From contig NW_026040046.1 of the NCBI RefSeq assembly GCF_023375975.1, positions 2,024,501-2,088,500 on the forward strand: DNA of 64,000 nucleotides, written 5' to 3'. The position numbers and the translations under genes were made by a program. This stretch comes from Astyanax mexicanus. Its lineage: Eukaryota > Chordata > Actinopteri > Characiformes > Acestrorhamphidae. The notes under the pieces were generated by a model. That model ran no database searches and had not been told where the DNA came from. It saw only the letters and a program-made list of their open reading frames with translations. Positions within the stretch are counted from its first letter, which is position 1. Each line of letters begins with the position of its first letter. Below are positions 36,781 through 49,507 of the stretch, piece after piece.

Positions 36781-36929
36781 AAGCAATAGAACACTCGAGG
36801 TTGTGTGTTATCAGGAATAACATCACGGCTGTGATGATCTACAGTACTCATCTTCGGCTGGTGCCTGCGACCAAATCAAAGCCGTGATGTTATTCGTGAT
36901 AACACACGACCTCGAGTGTTCTATTGCTT
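36781..36929. repeat. 149-bp foldback element
   Basis: Arms of 50 bp (36,781-36,830 and 36,880-36,929) are reverse complements with two mismatches, separated by a 49-bp spacer. The arms include ACACTCGAGGTTGTGTGTTA and AATAACATCACGGCT. A related segment lies at 36,088-36,108, so this is probably a member of a small foldback or MITE family, possibly nested at the right end of the 36,027-36,780 element. Confidence 0.85.
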
Positions 36930-38591
36930 AAATATGAACTGATTGTTGCTGAAGCACAAAGCGTACCTTTATTTGATACAGATTTATTTATACAGATTTA
37001 CTGCTATGTGTCTACTACAGGCACCAAATGCCTGAACTTCCAGTACTGCTGTTGCTCGTCAACTGGTCTATAGTTCTGTCCCTTTCAGTATCTTCCATTC
37101 CACCTCGGGGGGTGGCCTATGTTCTTCTCTGTAAACAGGTTTCTCCTTCTGTTGAGGATAAAAACGCTGTACTTGTCTGGGGTGGAACATCTGAGGATTC
37201 TCAATCCACCACATCCTTCTTCCTCTCTGCTCAGCAGAGTGACCCTCCTCAGTGACCGCTCTGAGCTCTCTATAGTTGATAATTACAATGATAAATTGAT
37301 GTATAATAATACCATTAATAAAGCAGACTAAAATATCTATTCTCTATCTGATCAAGATTACTACTCTTTTTTCCTCATATTAGAGCACAGAAAAAACAAT
37401 GTGTGTTTTAATAGCTAAAGTTTATCTAGCGTGTTACATTAAAAGGTCACTCTGGGTCACGGAGTCCATGCTTTAGCCTGCTTTATGGGTCATGCTGTGT
37501 CTGTAACCTTAGCCGACTTTAATGGTAGCTGCTGATCTGCTTACAGAGATCTAAATCATGCGTGCAGGCAGACCTTATTTTGGATGGCGTTTAGTTGCCC
37601 TGTGTGGCTATAACTAAGCATGAGATGATTTTTCCAGTATTTCATAGCAGTTCTGGGAGTTAAGGGATGTGTTTAAAGCAATGGCACATGATTTACCTAA
37701 GCTGTAATTGTAGTGTAAACAGGACATTAGCAGCAGATCCTTTAAGTCCTGTAAGGTGTGAGGTGGAACCTCACTGAGGCCTAGGGTGCCCATTACTCTG
37801 TCGCTGGTTTACCACACATCGCACATCGACTTCCAGTATTACTGCTCAGTCTGTACCTAATATACAGCAAAGCATAGTATTAATGATAGTGTAAAGCTTA
37901 GCCAAACCAATTATTTTTAATTAATTGAATTAAGTAAAAAAATTTACAAATTATTGTTCAACTAAAAATCTGGCAACCTGCGTGAGCTTCGTTTCTGGGG
38001 AGGAGCGGGTGGGAAATAAGCTCTATCCAGTACTTGAAAATTGGACTCCTGTAGCAATTTCACAAACTCACTCACATTTATTACTGATCGCTCCTTTAAC
38101 ATCAATCACAAACTAATACTGTAAAAAAACATGAACTTTGAAGACATGAAGTAAAAACATGTCTCTACATTTTCACTGAATGGAACAGTCAATATTTAAC
38201 TTTTTCTGGAAGTTTATTTGTTGATTACTGTCAGTCATGAAACTCCTAGGCTAGGCTACAAAACAACTAGCCAAAACTTTGTGTGGTAATCCCTTACAGA
38301 GCTTTAATCATGTTCAAAAATCATTATGGTCAGAAGTCTGATTTAAAACCCACATACACAAGTAGAGTGAAGTTAAAACTGACATATAGCTGACATATAA
38401 TACATGTAAAAGCTTTTTACTGACCCTACCGTTTAATCTAGCATGACTGGAAGTCTTTCATCAACTGCATCTGTAAATGTGCTTTACCCTGCTGGGGATT
38501 TTCCCAAAGAATACTGTTTATGATGCTTAAGACCCAGCAGCACCCCTATTTGCAGGGCTCTCAAGTTTTGAAGTTTGGTGGCAGTGAGATT
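36930..38591. other. No gene recognised
   Basis: A 75-codon plus-strand frame (37,028-37,255, starting MPELPVLLLLVNWSIV) begins just after an acceptor-like CTACTACAG. Its hydrophobic start resembles a signal peptide, but there is no further support for a gene. The rest is unrecognised AT-rich DNA. Confidence 0.35.
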
Positions 38592-38760
38592 GGTGGTGGT
38601 GGTGGTGGTGGTGGGTGCGCGCAGTTCTTCTTCAGTTCTCACTTGGGGGGGGGGGGGGGGATATGGTTGAGGTGGATGCGCACTGTTCTTCTTAATTTGT
38701 TCAATGGGGGGCGGGGGGGGGGGGGGGGGTTGCCGCCGTTCTCCTTCAGTTGTTCACCGA
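38592..38760. repeat. G-run minisatellite, possible G-quadruplex
   Basis: A GGT repeat (38,592-38,613) is followed by three imperfect copies of a TGCGC-GTTCTTCTTCAGTT-type unit (38,614, 38,677 and 38,731), separated by runs of 16 G (38,645-38,660) and 6 plus 17 G (38,706-38,729). Uninterrupted G runs of this length readily form quadruplexes and are prone to slippage and sequencing error. Confidence 0.8.
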
Positions 38761-40689
38761 CGTGTGTTTCAGAACAAATCGGAGAGTTCTTCGCGCCTGA
38801 CACTCTGGCTGAAACTCCACCCTCTTTGACTAGGTCTGCCTAACAACAGAGCGATCTATATTCTGATTGGCTCAACGTTAATACATTATAATATACAGCC
38901 GAAGGATTGGCAAGCGTGAGAAATACCATGAGTACTGCTAATTCTTTCTCTAAAGCTAAAATTCTCTAAAAATGATGAAAATCACATTTATTTATCCTGG
39001 ACTGACTTAAAGCAGAGAACATGTACACAAGCAATTAAGCTGAGCACTTTCCTCACTTAAAACCCCATTTTGTGCCCAGAGACCAAACAAACTGGCTAAT
39101 TCATCCCACATGTCGGGCCAGAGGAGGCTAACAGAGGGAGCTAGGCTGGTACGTGCTGAATTATCGGACTAGTCTTAAATCAGTTCAAGCCGACTGTTTA
39201 ATATTGGTCATTAAGATATGAAAAGAAAAGGCTGATCTCAGAAATGCTAGCATCATTAAACAGCAGCTTAAGTAACTTGTTATAATAGCATTCCAAAACA
39301 TTAACATCCATATTAGCACATACACGCACATTAAACCAAGTGGGTGTTTACTGCATAGGAAACAGAAGTAATATGAGTAATAAACACTCTTTGCACTTTC
39401 CCACAGCGAACAGCATGCTTTACGAGACTTGCAAATAAACCTTCATGAAAGTTCACGCTCTCACAAATAAACCTCAGCACGGCAGTACCACACACCACAG
39501 AAACACACGCTTGTGTAACGTCCCTCGTGTCTGAGAATGAGCACAGTGTGGACAGATGTACAGACAGGCTGTGAAACACAATAGAGAGGATTTAGGTATT
39601 CCTAATTTTTTTTCAACATCAATCATTTCAACCAGTGCCAGATATCTTACCACTATCTGAACTAATCACAAAACAGAACTAATACTGTTCCATAGTTAAT
39701 AGGTAACTAAGCAGTAACTAAGCAGTAACTAATTAATAGTGCTGTATTAACACCTAAATATTTTCTATTAACTACCAGGGAGTACTGAATAATTACTCAG
39801 TAGATAGTACTGAACTAATGATTATAGTAGTTCACTATTAACTCCACAATAATTACTGAGACTTACATATCTCCCAGAGAACTACTTACTAATTATATCT
39901 CCTTTATAATAATTATTCATTAATTACTGCCCAAATCAACATTAACTACTAAAAACCCTGAAAAAAAATGCCACCTGAGGAACTATAGATCTGAATCAGT
40001 CTACACAAACAATTACTTAATCAGTGGTGATATTAAAGGCAAATTTGAAGCCAGACACCATTTGTAGTAGTAGTAACCTTAATTACCTTATCATCCTCGG
40101 TATCTTACAAATATTAGCAACATATAGTAAAATACTACAGAATGTAGTAGTCTGCTTAATAACTTAAAACATTGTTTTAGCACACAGCAGTACCGTTTTA
40201 AAAATGTACAGGTGCTTATAGTTATGTACCTTCTTATCCTGCATTACGCTGATACTGCTGAGAGGTGCATTCTGGGTTATCGGGCTGTGAGAAGTTCACA
40301 CAAGTCACCTTCCATGCATCCTCCATAAAGTGGGCGGAGCAAGAACACATCCGGGTATTAGTTGTGTACTTGGCTAACTGTGATCTTCTGAATGGAACAG
40401 TACTTGGGCTGCGACTGATGACGTTTCACGAGTCCACAAGAACACAAGTACAGACAAGAACGGGGATTGAGAAACCGCCATTGAGATCTTTTCCAGCTTA
40501 TTTTACTTCCGGATCAGAGGAGGACTCTTTGTGTGTTGTTAAACAGCTTAAGGATGTGTGTTAGCTAGATAAATCAGCTAAGTTATGTGTGTGTGTGTGT
40601 GCTCTGACACGCTGTCTACTGCTCTCACTGAGGCGGCTCAGGGATTATGTCACACGCAGCGCCGTGCGCAGTGCCCTAGTGCCTGTACA
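38761..40689. other. No gene recognised; degenerate TAACTA-rich tract
   Basis: At 39,690-39,960 the words AGTAACTA, TTAACTAC and AATAATTACT recur loosely, so this is a degenerate short repeat. The block at 40,259-40,490 (GTGCATTCTGGGTTATCGGG, CATAAAGTGGGCGGAGC) resembles dispersed fish transposon sequence. A TG repeat lies at about 40,585-40,600. Confidence 0.4.
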
Positions 40690-40770
40690 TTTAATGGTCC
40701 AACTAAGGTACTTTAAAAATCAGGACATTTCCTCACTTTTTGAAAAAAACCCGGGACGTTTGGTCACCCT
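40690..40770 (-). mobile_element. DNA-transposon end abutting the 24-bp satellite
   Basis: On the minus strand the sequence begins AGGGTGACCAAACGTCCCGG, a familiar end of dispersed fish transposons. It continues away from the satellite with TCAGGACATTTCC-type sequence in the opposite sense. The satellite begins exactly at this end, so the array either expanded up to the element or captured it. No partner end was found. Confidence 0.55.
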
Positions 40771-43700
40771 AGGTTATATGTGTGTTAGTTAGCTAGGTTA
40801 AATGTGTGTTAGTTAGCTAGTTTAAATGTGTGTTAGTTAGGTAGGTTAAATGTGTGTTAGTTAGGTAGGTTATATGTGTGTTAGTTAGCTAGGTTAAATG
40901 TGTGTTAGTTAGCTAGTTTAAATGTGTGTTAGTTAGGTAGGTTATATGTGTGTTAGTTAGCTAGGTTAAATGTGTGTTAGTTAGCTAGTTTAAATGTGTG
41001 TTAGTTAGGTAGGTTAAATGTGTGTTAGTTAGCTAGGTTAAATGTGTGTTAGTTAGCTAGTTTAAATGTGTGTTAGTTAGGTAGGTTAAATGTGTGTTAG
41101 TTAGCTAGTTTAAATGTGTGTTAGTTAGGTAGGTTAAATGTGTGTTAGTTAGGTAGGTTAAATGTGTGTTAGTTAGGTAGGTTAAATGTGTGTTAGTTAG
41201 CTAGGTTAAATGTGTGTTAGTTAGCTAGGTTAAATGTGTGTTAGTTAGCTAGGTTAAATGTGTGTTAGTTAGCTAGGTTATGTGTGTGTTAGTTAGCTTG
41301 GTTAAATGTGTGTTAGTTAGCTTGGTTAAATGTGTGTTAGTTAGCTAGGTTAAATGTGTGTTAGTTAGCTAGGTTAAATGTGTGTTAGTTAGCTAGGTTA
41401 AATGTGTGTTAGTTAGCTAGGTTAAATGTGTGTTAGTTAGCTAGGTTAAATGTGTGTTAGTTAGCTAGGTTATATGCGTGTTAGTTAGCTAGGTTATGTG
41501 TGTGTTAGTTAGCTAGGTTAAATGTGTGTTAGTTAGCTAGGTTAAATGTGTGTTAGTTAGCTAGATTAAATGTGTGTTAGTTAGCTAGGTTAAATGTGTG
41601 TTAGTTAGCTAGGTTAAATGTGTGTTAGTTAGCTAGGTTAAATGTGTGTTAGTTAGCTAGGTTAAATGTGTGTTAGTTAGCTAGGTTAAATGTGTGTTAG
41701 TTAGCTAGGTTAAATGTGTGTTAGTTAGCTAGGTTAAATGTGTGTTAGTTAGCTAGATTAAATGTGTGTTAGTTAGGTAGGTTAAATGTGTGTTAGTTAG
41801 CTAGGTTAAATGTGTGTTAGTTAGCTAGGTTAAATGTGTGTTAGTTAGGTAGGTTATATGTGTGTTAGTTAGCTAGATTAAATGTGTGTTAGTTAGGTAG
41901 GTTAAATGTGTGTTAGTTAGGTAGGTTATATGTGTGTTAGTTAGCTAGGTTAAATGTGTGTTAGTTAGCTAGTTTAAATGTGTGTTAGTTAGGTAGGTTA
42001 AATGTGTGTTAGTTAGCTAGTTTAAATGTGTGTTAGTTAGGTAGGTTAAATGTGTGTTAGTTAGGTAGGTTATATGTGTGTTAGTTAGGTAGGTTAAATG
42101 TGTGTTAGTTAGCTAGGTTAAATGTGTGTTAGTTAGCTAGTTTAAATGTGTGTTAGTTAGGTAGGTTAAATGTGTGTTAGTTAGCTAGTTTAAATGTGTG
42201 TTAGTTAGGTAGGTTAAATGTGTGTTAGTTAGCTAGGTTAAATGTGTGTTAGTTAGCTAGGTTAAATGTGTGTTAGTTAGCTAGGTTAAATGTGTGTTAG
42301 TTAGCTTGGTTAAATGTGTGTTAGTTAGCTAGGTTAAATGTGTGTTAGTTAGCTAGGTTAAATGTGTGTTAGTTAGGTAGGTTATATGTGTGTTAGTTAG
42401 GTAGGTTAAATGTGTGTTAGTTAGGTAGGTTATATGTGTGTTAGTTAGGTAGGTTAAATGTGTGTTAGTTAGCTAGGTTAAATGTGTGTTAGTTAGCTAG
42501 TTTAAATGTGTGTTAGTTAGGTAGGTTAAATGTGTGTTAGTTAGCTAGTTTAAATGTGTGTTAGTTAGGTAGGTTAAATGTGTGTTAGTTAGGTAGGTTA
42601 AATGTGTGTTAGTTAGCTAGTTTAAATGTGTGTTAGTTAGCTAGGTTATATGTGTGTTAGTTAGCTAGGTTAAATGTGTGTTAGTTAGGTAGGTTAAATG
42701 TGTGTTAGTTAGGTAGGTTAAATGTGTGTTAGTTAGCTAGTTTAAATGTGTGTTAGTTAGCTAGGTTAAATGTGTGTTAGTTAGGTAGGTTATATGTGTG
42801 TTAGTTAGGTAGGTTAAATGTGTGTTAGTTAGGTAGGTTAAATGTGTGTTAGTTAGGTAGGTTATATGTGTGTTAGTTAGCTAGGTTAAATGTGTGTTAG
42901 TTAGGTAGGTTAAATGTGTGTTAGTTAGCTAGGTTAAATGTGTGTTAGTTAGGTAGGTTAAATGTGTGTTAGTTAGCTAGGTTAAATGTGTGTTAGTTAG
43001 GTAGGTTAAATGTGTGTTAGTTAGGTAGGTTATATGTGTGTTAGTTAGCTAGATTAAATGTGTGTTAGTTAGCTAGGTTAAATGTGTGTTAGTTAGCTAG
43101 GTTAAATGTGTGTTAGTTAGCTAGATTAAATGTGTGTTAGTTAGGTAGGTTAAATGTGTGTTAGTTAGCTAGATTAAATGTGTGTTAGTTAGCCAGTTTA
43201 AATGTGTGTTAGTTAGCTAGTTTAAATGTGTGTTAGTTAGGTAGGTTAAATGTGTGTTAGTTAGGTAGGTTAAATGTGTGTTAGTTAGGTAGGTTAAATG
43301 TGTGTTAGTTAGGTAGGTTAAATGTGTGTTAGTTAGGTAGGTTAAATGTGTGTTAGTTAGGTAGGTTAAATGTGTGTTAGTTAGCTAGTTTAAATGTGTG
43401 TTAGTTAGGTAGGTTAAATGTGTGTTAGTTAGGTAGGTTAAATGTGTGTTAGTTAGGTAGGTTAAATGTGTGTTAGTTAGCTAGGTTAAATGTGTGTTAG
43501 TTAGGTAGGTTAAATGTGTGTTAGTTAGGTAGGTTAAATGTGTGTTAGTTAGCTAGGTTAAATGTGTGTTAGTTAGGTAGGTTAAATGTGTGTTAGTTAG
43601 GTAGGTTATATGTGTGTTAGTTAGCTAGTTTAAATGTGTGTTAGTTAGGTAGGTTAAATGTGTGTTAGTTAGCTAGGTTATATGTGTGTTAGTTAGCTAG

Positions 43701-46700
43701 ATTAAATGTGTGTTAGTTAGCTAGGTTAAATGTGTGTTAGTTAGGTAGGTTAAATGTGTGTTAGTTAGCTAGGTTAAATGTGTGTTAGTTAGCTAGGTTA
43801 AATGTGTGTTAGTTAGGTAGGTTAAATGTGTGTTAGTTAGCTAGGTTAAATGTGTGTTAGTTAGCTAGGTTATATGTGTGTTAGTTAGCTAGGTTAAATG
43901 TGTGTTAGTTAGCTAGGTTATATGTGTGTTAGTTAGCTAGATTAAATGTGTGTTAGTTAGGTAGGTTAAATGTGTGTTAGTTAGGTAGGTTATATGTGTG
44001 TTAGTTAGCTAGGTTAAATGTGTGTTAGTTAGGTAGGTTAAATGTGTGTTAGTTAGCTAGATTAAATGTGTGTTAGTTAGGTAGATTAAATGTGTGTTAG
44101 TTAGCTAGGTTAAATGTGTGTTAGTTAGGTAGGTTAAATGTGTGTTAGTTAGCTAGGTTAAATGTGTGTTAGTTAGCTAGGTTATATGTGTGTTAGTTAG
44201 CTAGGTTAAATGTGTGTTAGTTAGCTAGGTTATATGTGTGTTAGTTAGCTAGATTAAATGTGTGTTAGTTAGCCAGTTTAAATGTGTGTTAGTTAGGTAG
44301 ATTAAATGTGTGTTAGTTAGCCAGTTTAAATGTGTGTTAGTTAGGTAGGTTAAATGTGTGTTAGTTAGCTAGGTTAAATGTGTGTTAGTTAGGTAGGTTA
44401 AATGTGTGTTAGTTAGGTAGGTTAAATGTGTGTTAGTTAGCTAGGTTAAATGTGTGTTAGTTAGGTAGGTTAAATGTGTGTTAGTTAGGTAGGTTAAATG
44501 TGTGTTAGTTAGCTAGGTTAAATGTGTGTTAGTTAGGTAGGTTAAATGTGTGTTAGTTAGGTAGGTTATATGTGTGTTAGTTAGCTAGATTAAATGTGTG
44601 TTAGTTAGCTAGGTTAAATGTGTGTTAGTTAGCTAGGTTAAATGTGTGTTAGTTAGCTAGATTAAATGTGTGTTAGTTAGGTAGGTTAAATGTGTGTTAG
44701 TTAGCTAGATTAAATGTGTGTTAGTTAGCCAGTTTAAATGTGTGTTAGTTAGGTAGATTAAATGCGTGTTAGTTAGGTAGGTTAAATGTGTGTTAGTTAG
44801 CTAGTTTAAATGTGTGTTAGTTAGGTAGGTTAAATGTGTGTTAGTTAGGTAGGTTAAATGTGTGTTAGTTAGGTAGGTTAAATGTGTGTTAGTTAGGTAG
44901 GTTAAATGTGTGTTAGTTAGGTAGGTTAAATGTGTGTTAGTTAGGTAGGTTAAATGTGTGTTAGTTAGGTAGGTTATATGTGTGTTAGTTAGCTAGTTTA
45001 AATGTGTGTTAGTTAGGTAGGTTATATGTGTGTTAGTTAGCTAGATTAAATGTGTGTTAGTTAGCTAGGTTAAATGTGTGTTAGTTAGCTAGGTTAAATG
45101 TGTGTTAGTTAGCTAGTTTAAATGTGTGTTAGTTAGGTAGGTTAAATGTGTGTTAGTTAGCTAGGTTAAATGTGTGTTAGTTAGGTAGGTTAAATGTGTG
45201 TTAGTTAGGTAGGTTAAATGTGTGTTAGTTAGCTAGGTTAAATGTGTGTTAGTTAGGTAGGTTAAATGTGTGTTAGTTAGGTAGGTTATATGTGTGTTAG
45301 TTAGCTAGTTTAAATGTGTGTTAGTTAGGTAGGTTAAATGTGTGTTAGTTAGGTAGGTTATATGTGTGTTAGTTAGCTAGATTAAATGTGTGTTAGTTAG
45401 CTAGGTTAAATGTGTGTTAGTTAGCTAGATTAAATGTGTGTTAGTTAGGTAGGTTAAATGTGTGTTAGTTAGCTAGATTAAATGTGTGTTAGTTAGCTAG
45501 TTTAAATGTGTGTTAGTTAGGTAGATTAAATGTGTGTTAGTTAGCTAGGTTAAATGTGTGTTAGTTAGCTAGGTTAAATGTGTGTTAGTTAGCTAGATTA
45601 AATGTGTGTTAGTTAGGTAGGTTAAATGTGTGTTAGTTAGCTAGATTAAATGTGTGTTAGTTAGCTAGTTTAAATGTGTGTTAGTTAGGTAGATTAAATG
45701 TGTGTTAGTTAGGTAGGTTAAATGTGTGTTAGTTAGCTAGGTTAAATGTGTGTTAGTTAGCTAGTTTAAATGTGTGTTAGTTAGGTAGGTTAAATGTGTG
45801 TTAGTTAGGTAGGTTAAATGTGTGTTAGTTAGCTAGGTTAAATGTGTGTTAGTTAGGTAGGTTAAATGTGTGTTAGTTAGCTAGGTTAAATGTGTGTTAG
45901 TTAGGTAGGTTATATGTGTGTTAGTTAGGTAGGTTAAATGTGTGTTAGTTAGCTAGGTTAAATGTGTGTTAGTTAGCTAGGTTAAATGTGTGTTAGTTAG
46001 CTAGGTTATGTGTGTGTTAGTTAGCTAGATTAAATGTGTGTTAGTTAGGTAGATTAAATGTGTGTTAGTTAGGTAGGTTAAATGTGTGTTAGTTAGCTAG
46101 GTTAAATGTGTGTTAGTTAGCTAGTTTAAATGTGTGTTAGTTAGGTAGGTTAAATGTGTGTTAGTTAGGTAGGTTAAATGTGTGTTAGTTAGCTAGGTTA
46201 AATGTGTGTTAGTTAGGTAGGTTATATGTGTGTTAGTTAGGTAGGTTAAATGTGTGTTAGTTAGCTAGGTTAAATGTGTGTTAGTTAGCTAGGTTAAATG
46301 TGTGTTAGTTAGGTAGGTTAAATGTGTGTTAGTTAGCTAGGTTAAATGTGTGTTAGTTAGGTAGGTTAAATGTGTGTTAGTTAGGTAGGTTAAATGTGTG
46401 TTAGTTAGCTAGGTTAAATGTGTGTTAGTTAGGTAGGTTAAATGTGTGTTAGTTAGGTAGGTTAAATGTGTGTTAGTTAGCTAGGTTAAATGTGTGTTAG
46501 TTAGGTAGGTTAAATGTGTGTTAGTTAGCTAGGTTAAATGTGTGTTAGTTAGCTAGGTTAAATGTGTGTTAGTTAGGTAGGTTAAATGTGTGTTAGTTAG
46601 CTAGGTTATATGTGTGTTAGTTAGCTAGATTAAATGTGTGTTAGTTAGGTAGGTTAAATGTGTGTTAGTTAGGTAGGTTATATGTGTGTTAGTTAGCTAG

Positions 46701-49507
46701 GTTAAATGTGTGTTAGTTAGGTAGGTTAAATGTGTGTTAGTTAGCTAGGTTAAATGTGTGTTAGTTAGGTAGGTTAAATGTGTGTTAGTTAGCTAGGTTA
46801 AATGTGTGTTAGTTAGGTAGGTTAAATGTGTGTTAGTTAGGTAGGTTATATGTGTGTTAGTTAGCTAGATTAAATGTGTGTTAGTTAGCTAGATTAAATG
46901 TGTGTTAGTTAGCTAGGTTAAATGTGTGTTAGTTAGCTAGGTTATATGTGTGTTAGTTAGCTAGATTAAATGTGTGTTAGTTAGGTAGGTTAAATGTGTG
47001 TTAGTTAGCTAGATTAAATGTGTGTTAGTTAGCCAGTTTAAATGTGTGTTAGTTAGGTAGATTAAATGTGTGTTAGTTAGGTAGGTTAAATGTGTGTTAG
47101 TTAGCTAGGTTAAATGTGTGTTAGTTAGCTAGTTTAAATGTGTGTTAGTTAGGTAGGTTAAATGTGTGTTAGTTAGGTAGGTTAAATGTGTGTTAGTTAG
47201 GTAGGTTAAATGTGTGTTAGTTAGCTAGGTTAAATGTGTGTTAGTTAGGTAGGTTAAATGTGTGTTAGTTAGGTAGGTTAAATGTGTGTTAGTTAGCTAG
47301 GTTAAATGTGTGTTAGTTAGGTAGGTTAAATGTGTGTTAGTTAGGTAGGTTATATGTGTGTTAGTTAGCTAGTTTAAATGTGTGTTAGTTAGGTAGGTTA
47401 TATGTGTGTTAGTTAGCTAGGTTAAATGTGTGTTAGTTAGGTAGGTTATATGTGTGTTAGTTAGCTAGGTTAAATGTGTGTTAGTTAGCTAGGTTAAATG
47501 TGTGTTAGTTAGGTAGGTTAAATGTGTGTTAGTTAGGTAGGTTATATGTGTGTTAGTTAGCTAGGTTAAATGTGTGTTAGTTAGGTAGGTTAAATGTGTG
47601 TTAGTTAGCTAGGTTAAATGTGTGTTAGTTAGGTAGGTTATATGTGTGTTAGTTAGCTAGGTTAAATGTGTGTTAGTTAGGTAGGTTAAATGTGTGTTAG
47701 TTAGCTAGGTTAAATGTGTGTTAGTTAGGTAGGTTAAATGTGTGTTAGTTAGGTAGGTTAAATGTGTGTTAGTTAGCTAGGTTAAATGTGTGTTAGTTAG
47801 CTAGGTTAAATGTGTGTTAGTTAGGTAGGTTAAATGTGTGTTAGTTAGCTAGGTTAAATGTGTGTTAGTTAGCTAGTTTAAATGTGTGTTAGTTAGGTAG
47901 GTTAAATGTGTGTTAGTTAGGTAGGTTAAATGTGTGTTAGTTAGGTAGGTTAAATGTGTGTTAGTTAGCTAGGTTAAATGTGTGTTAGTTAGGTAGGTTA
48001 AATGTGTGTTAGTTAGGTAGGTTAAATGTGTGTTAGTTAGCTAGGTTAAATGTGTGTTAGTTAGGTAGGTTAAATGTGTGTTAGTTAGGTAGGTTATATG
48101 TGTGTTAGTTAGCTAGTTTAAATGTGTGTTAGTTAGGTAGGTTATATGTGTGTTAGTTAGCTAGGTTAAATGTGTGTTAGTTAGCTAGATTAAATGTGTG
48201 TTAGTTAGCTAGATTAAATGTGTGTTAGTTAGCTAGGTTATATGTGTGTTAGTTAGCTAGGTTAAATGTGTGTTAGTTAGCTAGTTTAAATGTGTGTTAG
48301 TTAGCTAGATTAAATGTGTGTTAGTTAGCTAGGTTATATGTGTGTTAGTTAGCTAGGTTAAATGTGTGTTAGTTAGCTAGGTTAAATGTGTGTTAGTTAG
48401 GTAGGTTATATGTGTGTTAGTTAGCTAGGTTAAATGTGTGTTAGTTAGCTAGGTTAAATGTGTGTTAGTTAGGTAGGTTAAATGTGTGTTAGTTAGGTAG
48501 GTTATATGTGTGTTAGTTAGCTAGGTTAAATGTGTGTTAGTTAGGTAGGTTAAATGTGTGTTAGTTAGCTAGGTTAAATGTGTGTTAGTTAGGTAGGTTA
48601 TATGTGTGTTAGTTAGCTAGGTTAAATGTGTGTTAGTTAGGTAGGTTAAATGTGTGTTAGTTAGCTAGGTTAAATGTGTGTTAGTTAGGTAGGTTAAATG
48701 TGTGTTAGTTAGGTAGGTTAAATGTGTGTTAGTTAGCTAGGTTAAATGTGTGTTAGTTAGCTAGGTTAAATGTGTGTTAGTTAGCTAGGTTAAATGTGTG
48801 TTAGTTAGCTAGGTTAAATGTGTGTTAGTTAGCTATGTTATATGTGTGTTAGTTAGGTAGGTTAAATGTGTGTTAGTTAGCTAGGTTAAATGTGTGTTAG
48901 TTAGCTAGATTAAATGTGTGTTAGTTAGGTAGGTTAAATGTGTGTTAGTTAGCTAGATTAAATGTGTGTTAGTTAGGTAGGTTAAATGTGTGTTAGTTAG
49001 CTAGGTTAAATGTGTGTTAGTTAGCTATGTTATATGTGTGTTAGTTAGGTAGGTTAAATGTGTGTTAGTTAGCTAGGTTAAATGTGTGTTAGTTAGCTAG
49101 ATTAAATGTGTGTTAGTTAGGTAGGTTAAATGTGTGTTAGTTAGCTAGATTAAATGTGTGTTAGTTAGGTAGGTTAAATGTGTGTTAGTTAGCTAGATTA
49201 AATGTGTGTTAGTTAGGTAGGTTAAATGTGTGTTAGTTAGCTATGTTATATGTGTGTTAGTTAGCTAGGTTAAATGTGTGTTAGTTAGCTAGATTAAATG
49301 TGTGTTAGTTAGGTAGGTTAAATGTGTGTTAGGTAGGTTAAATGTGTGTTAGTTAGCTAGGTTAAATGTGTGTTAGATAGCTAGATTAAATGTGTGTTAG
49401 TTAGGTAGGTTAAATGTGTGTTAGGTAGGTTAAATGTGTGTTAGTTAGGTAGGTTAAATGTGTGTTAGTTAGCTAGGTTAAATGTGTGTTAGTTAGGTAG
49501 GTTAAAT

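Noticed and set aside
37028..37331. Secreted protein start with hydrophobic N-terminus
   Set aside because: Only one short frame, overlapped by another in a second frame, with no homology that I recognise.
38520..38843. 107-codon frame with Gly-rich runs
   Set aside because: It is produced by the G-run and GGT repeats and has no domain.
40259..40560. Gene promoter with a GTGCATTCTGGG motif
   Set aside because: The block resembles dispersed transposon sequence, and no first exon follows before the satellite.
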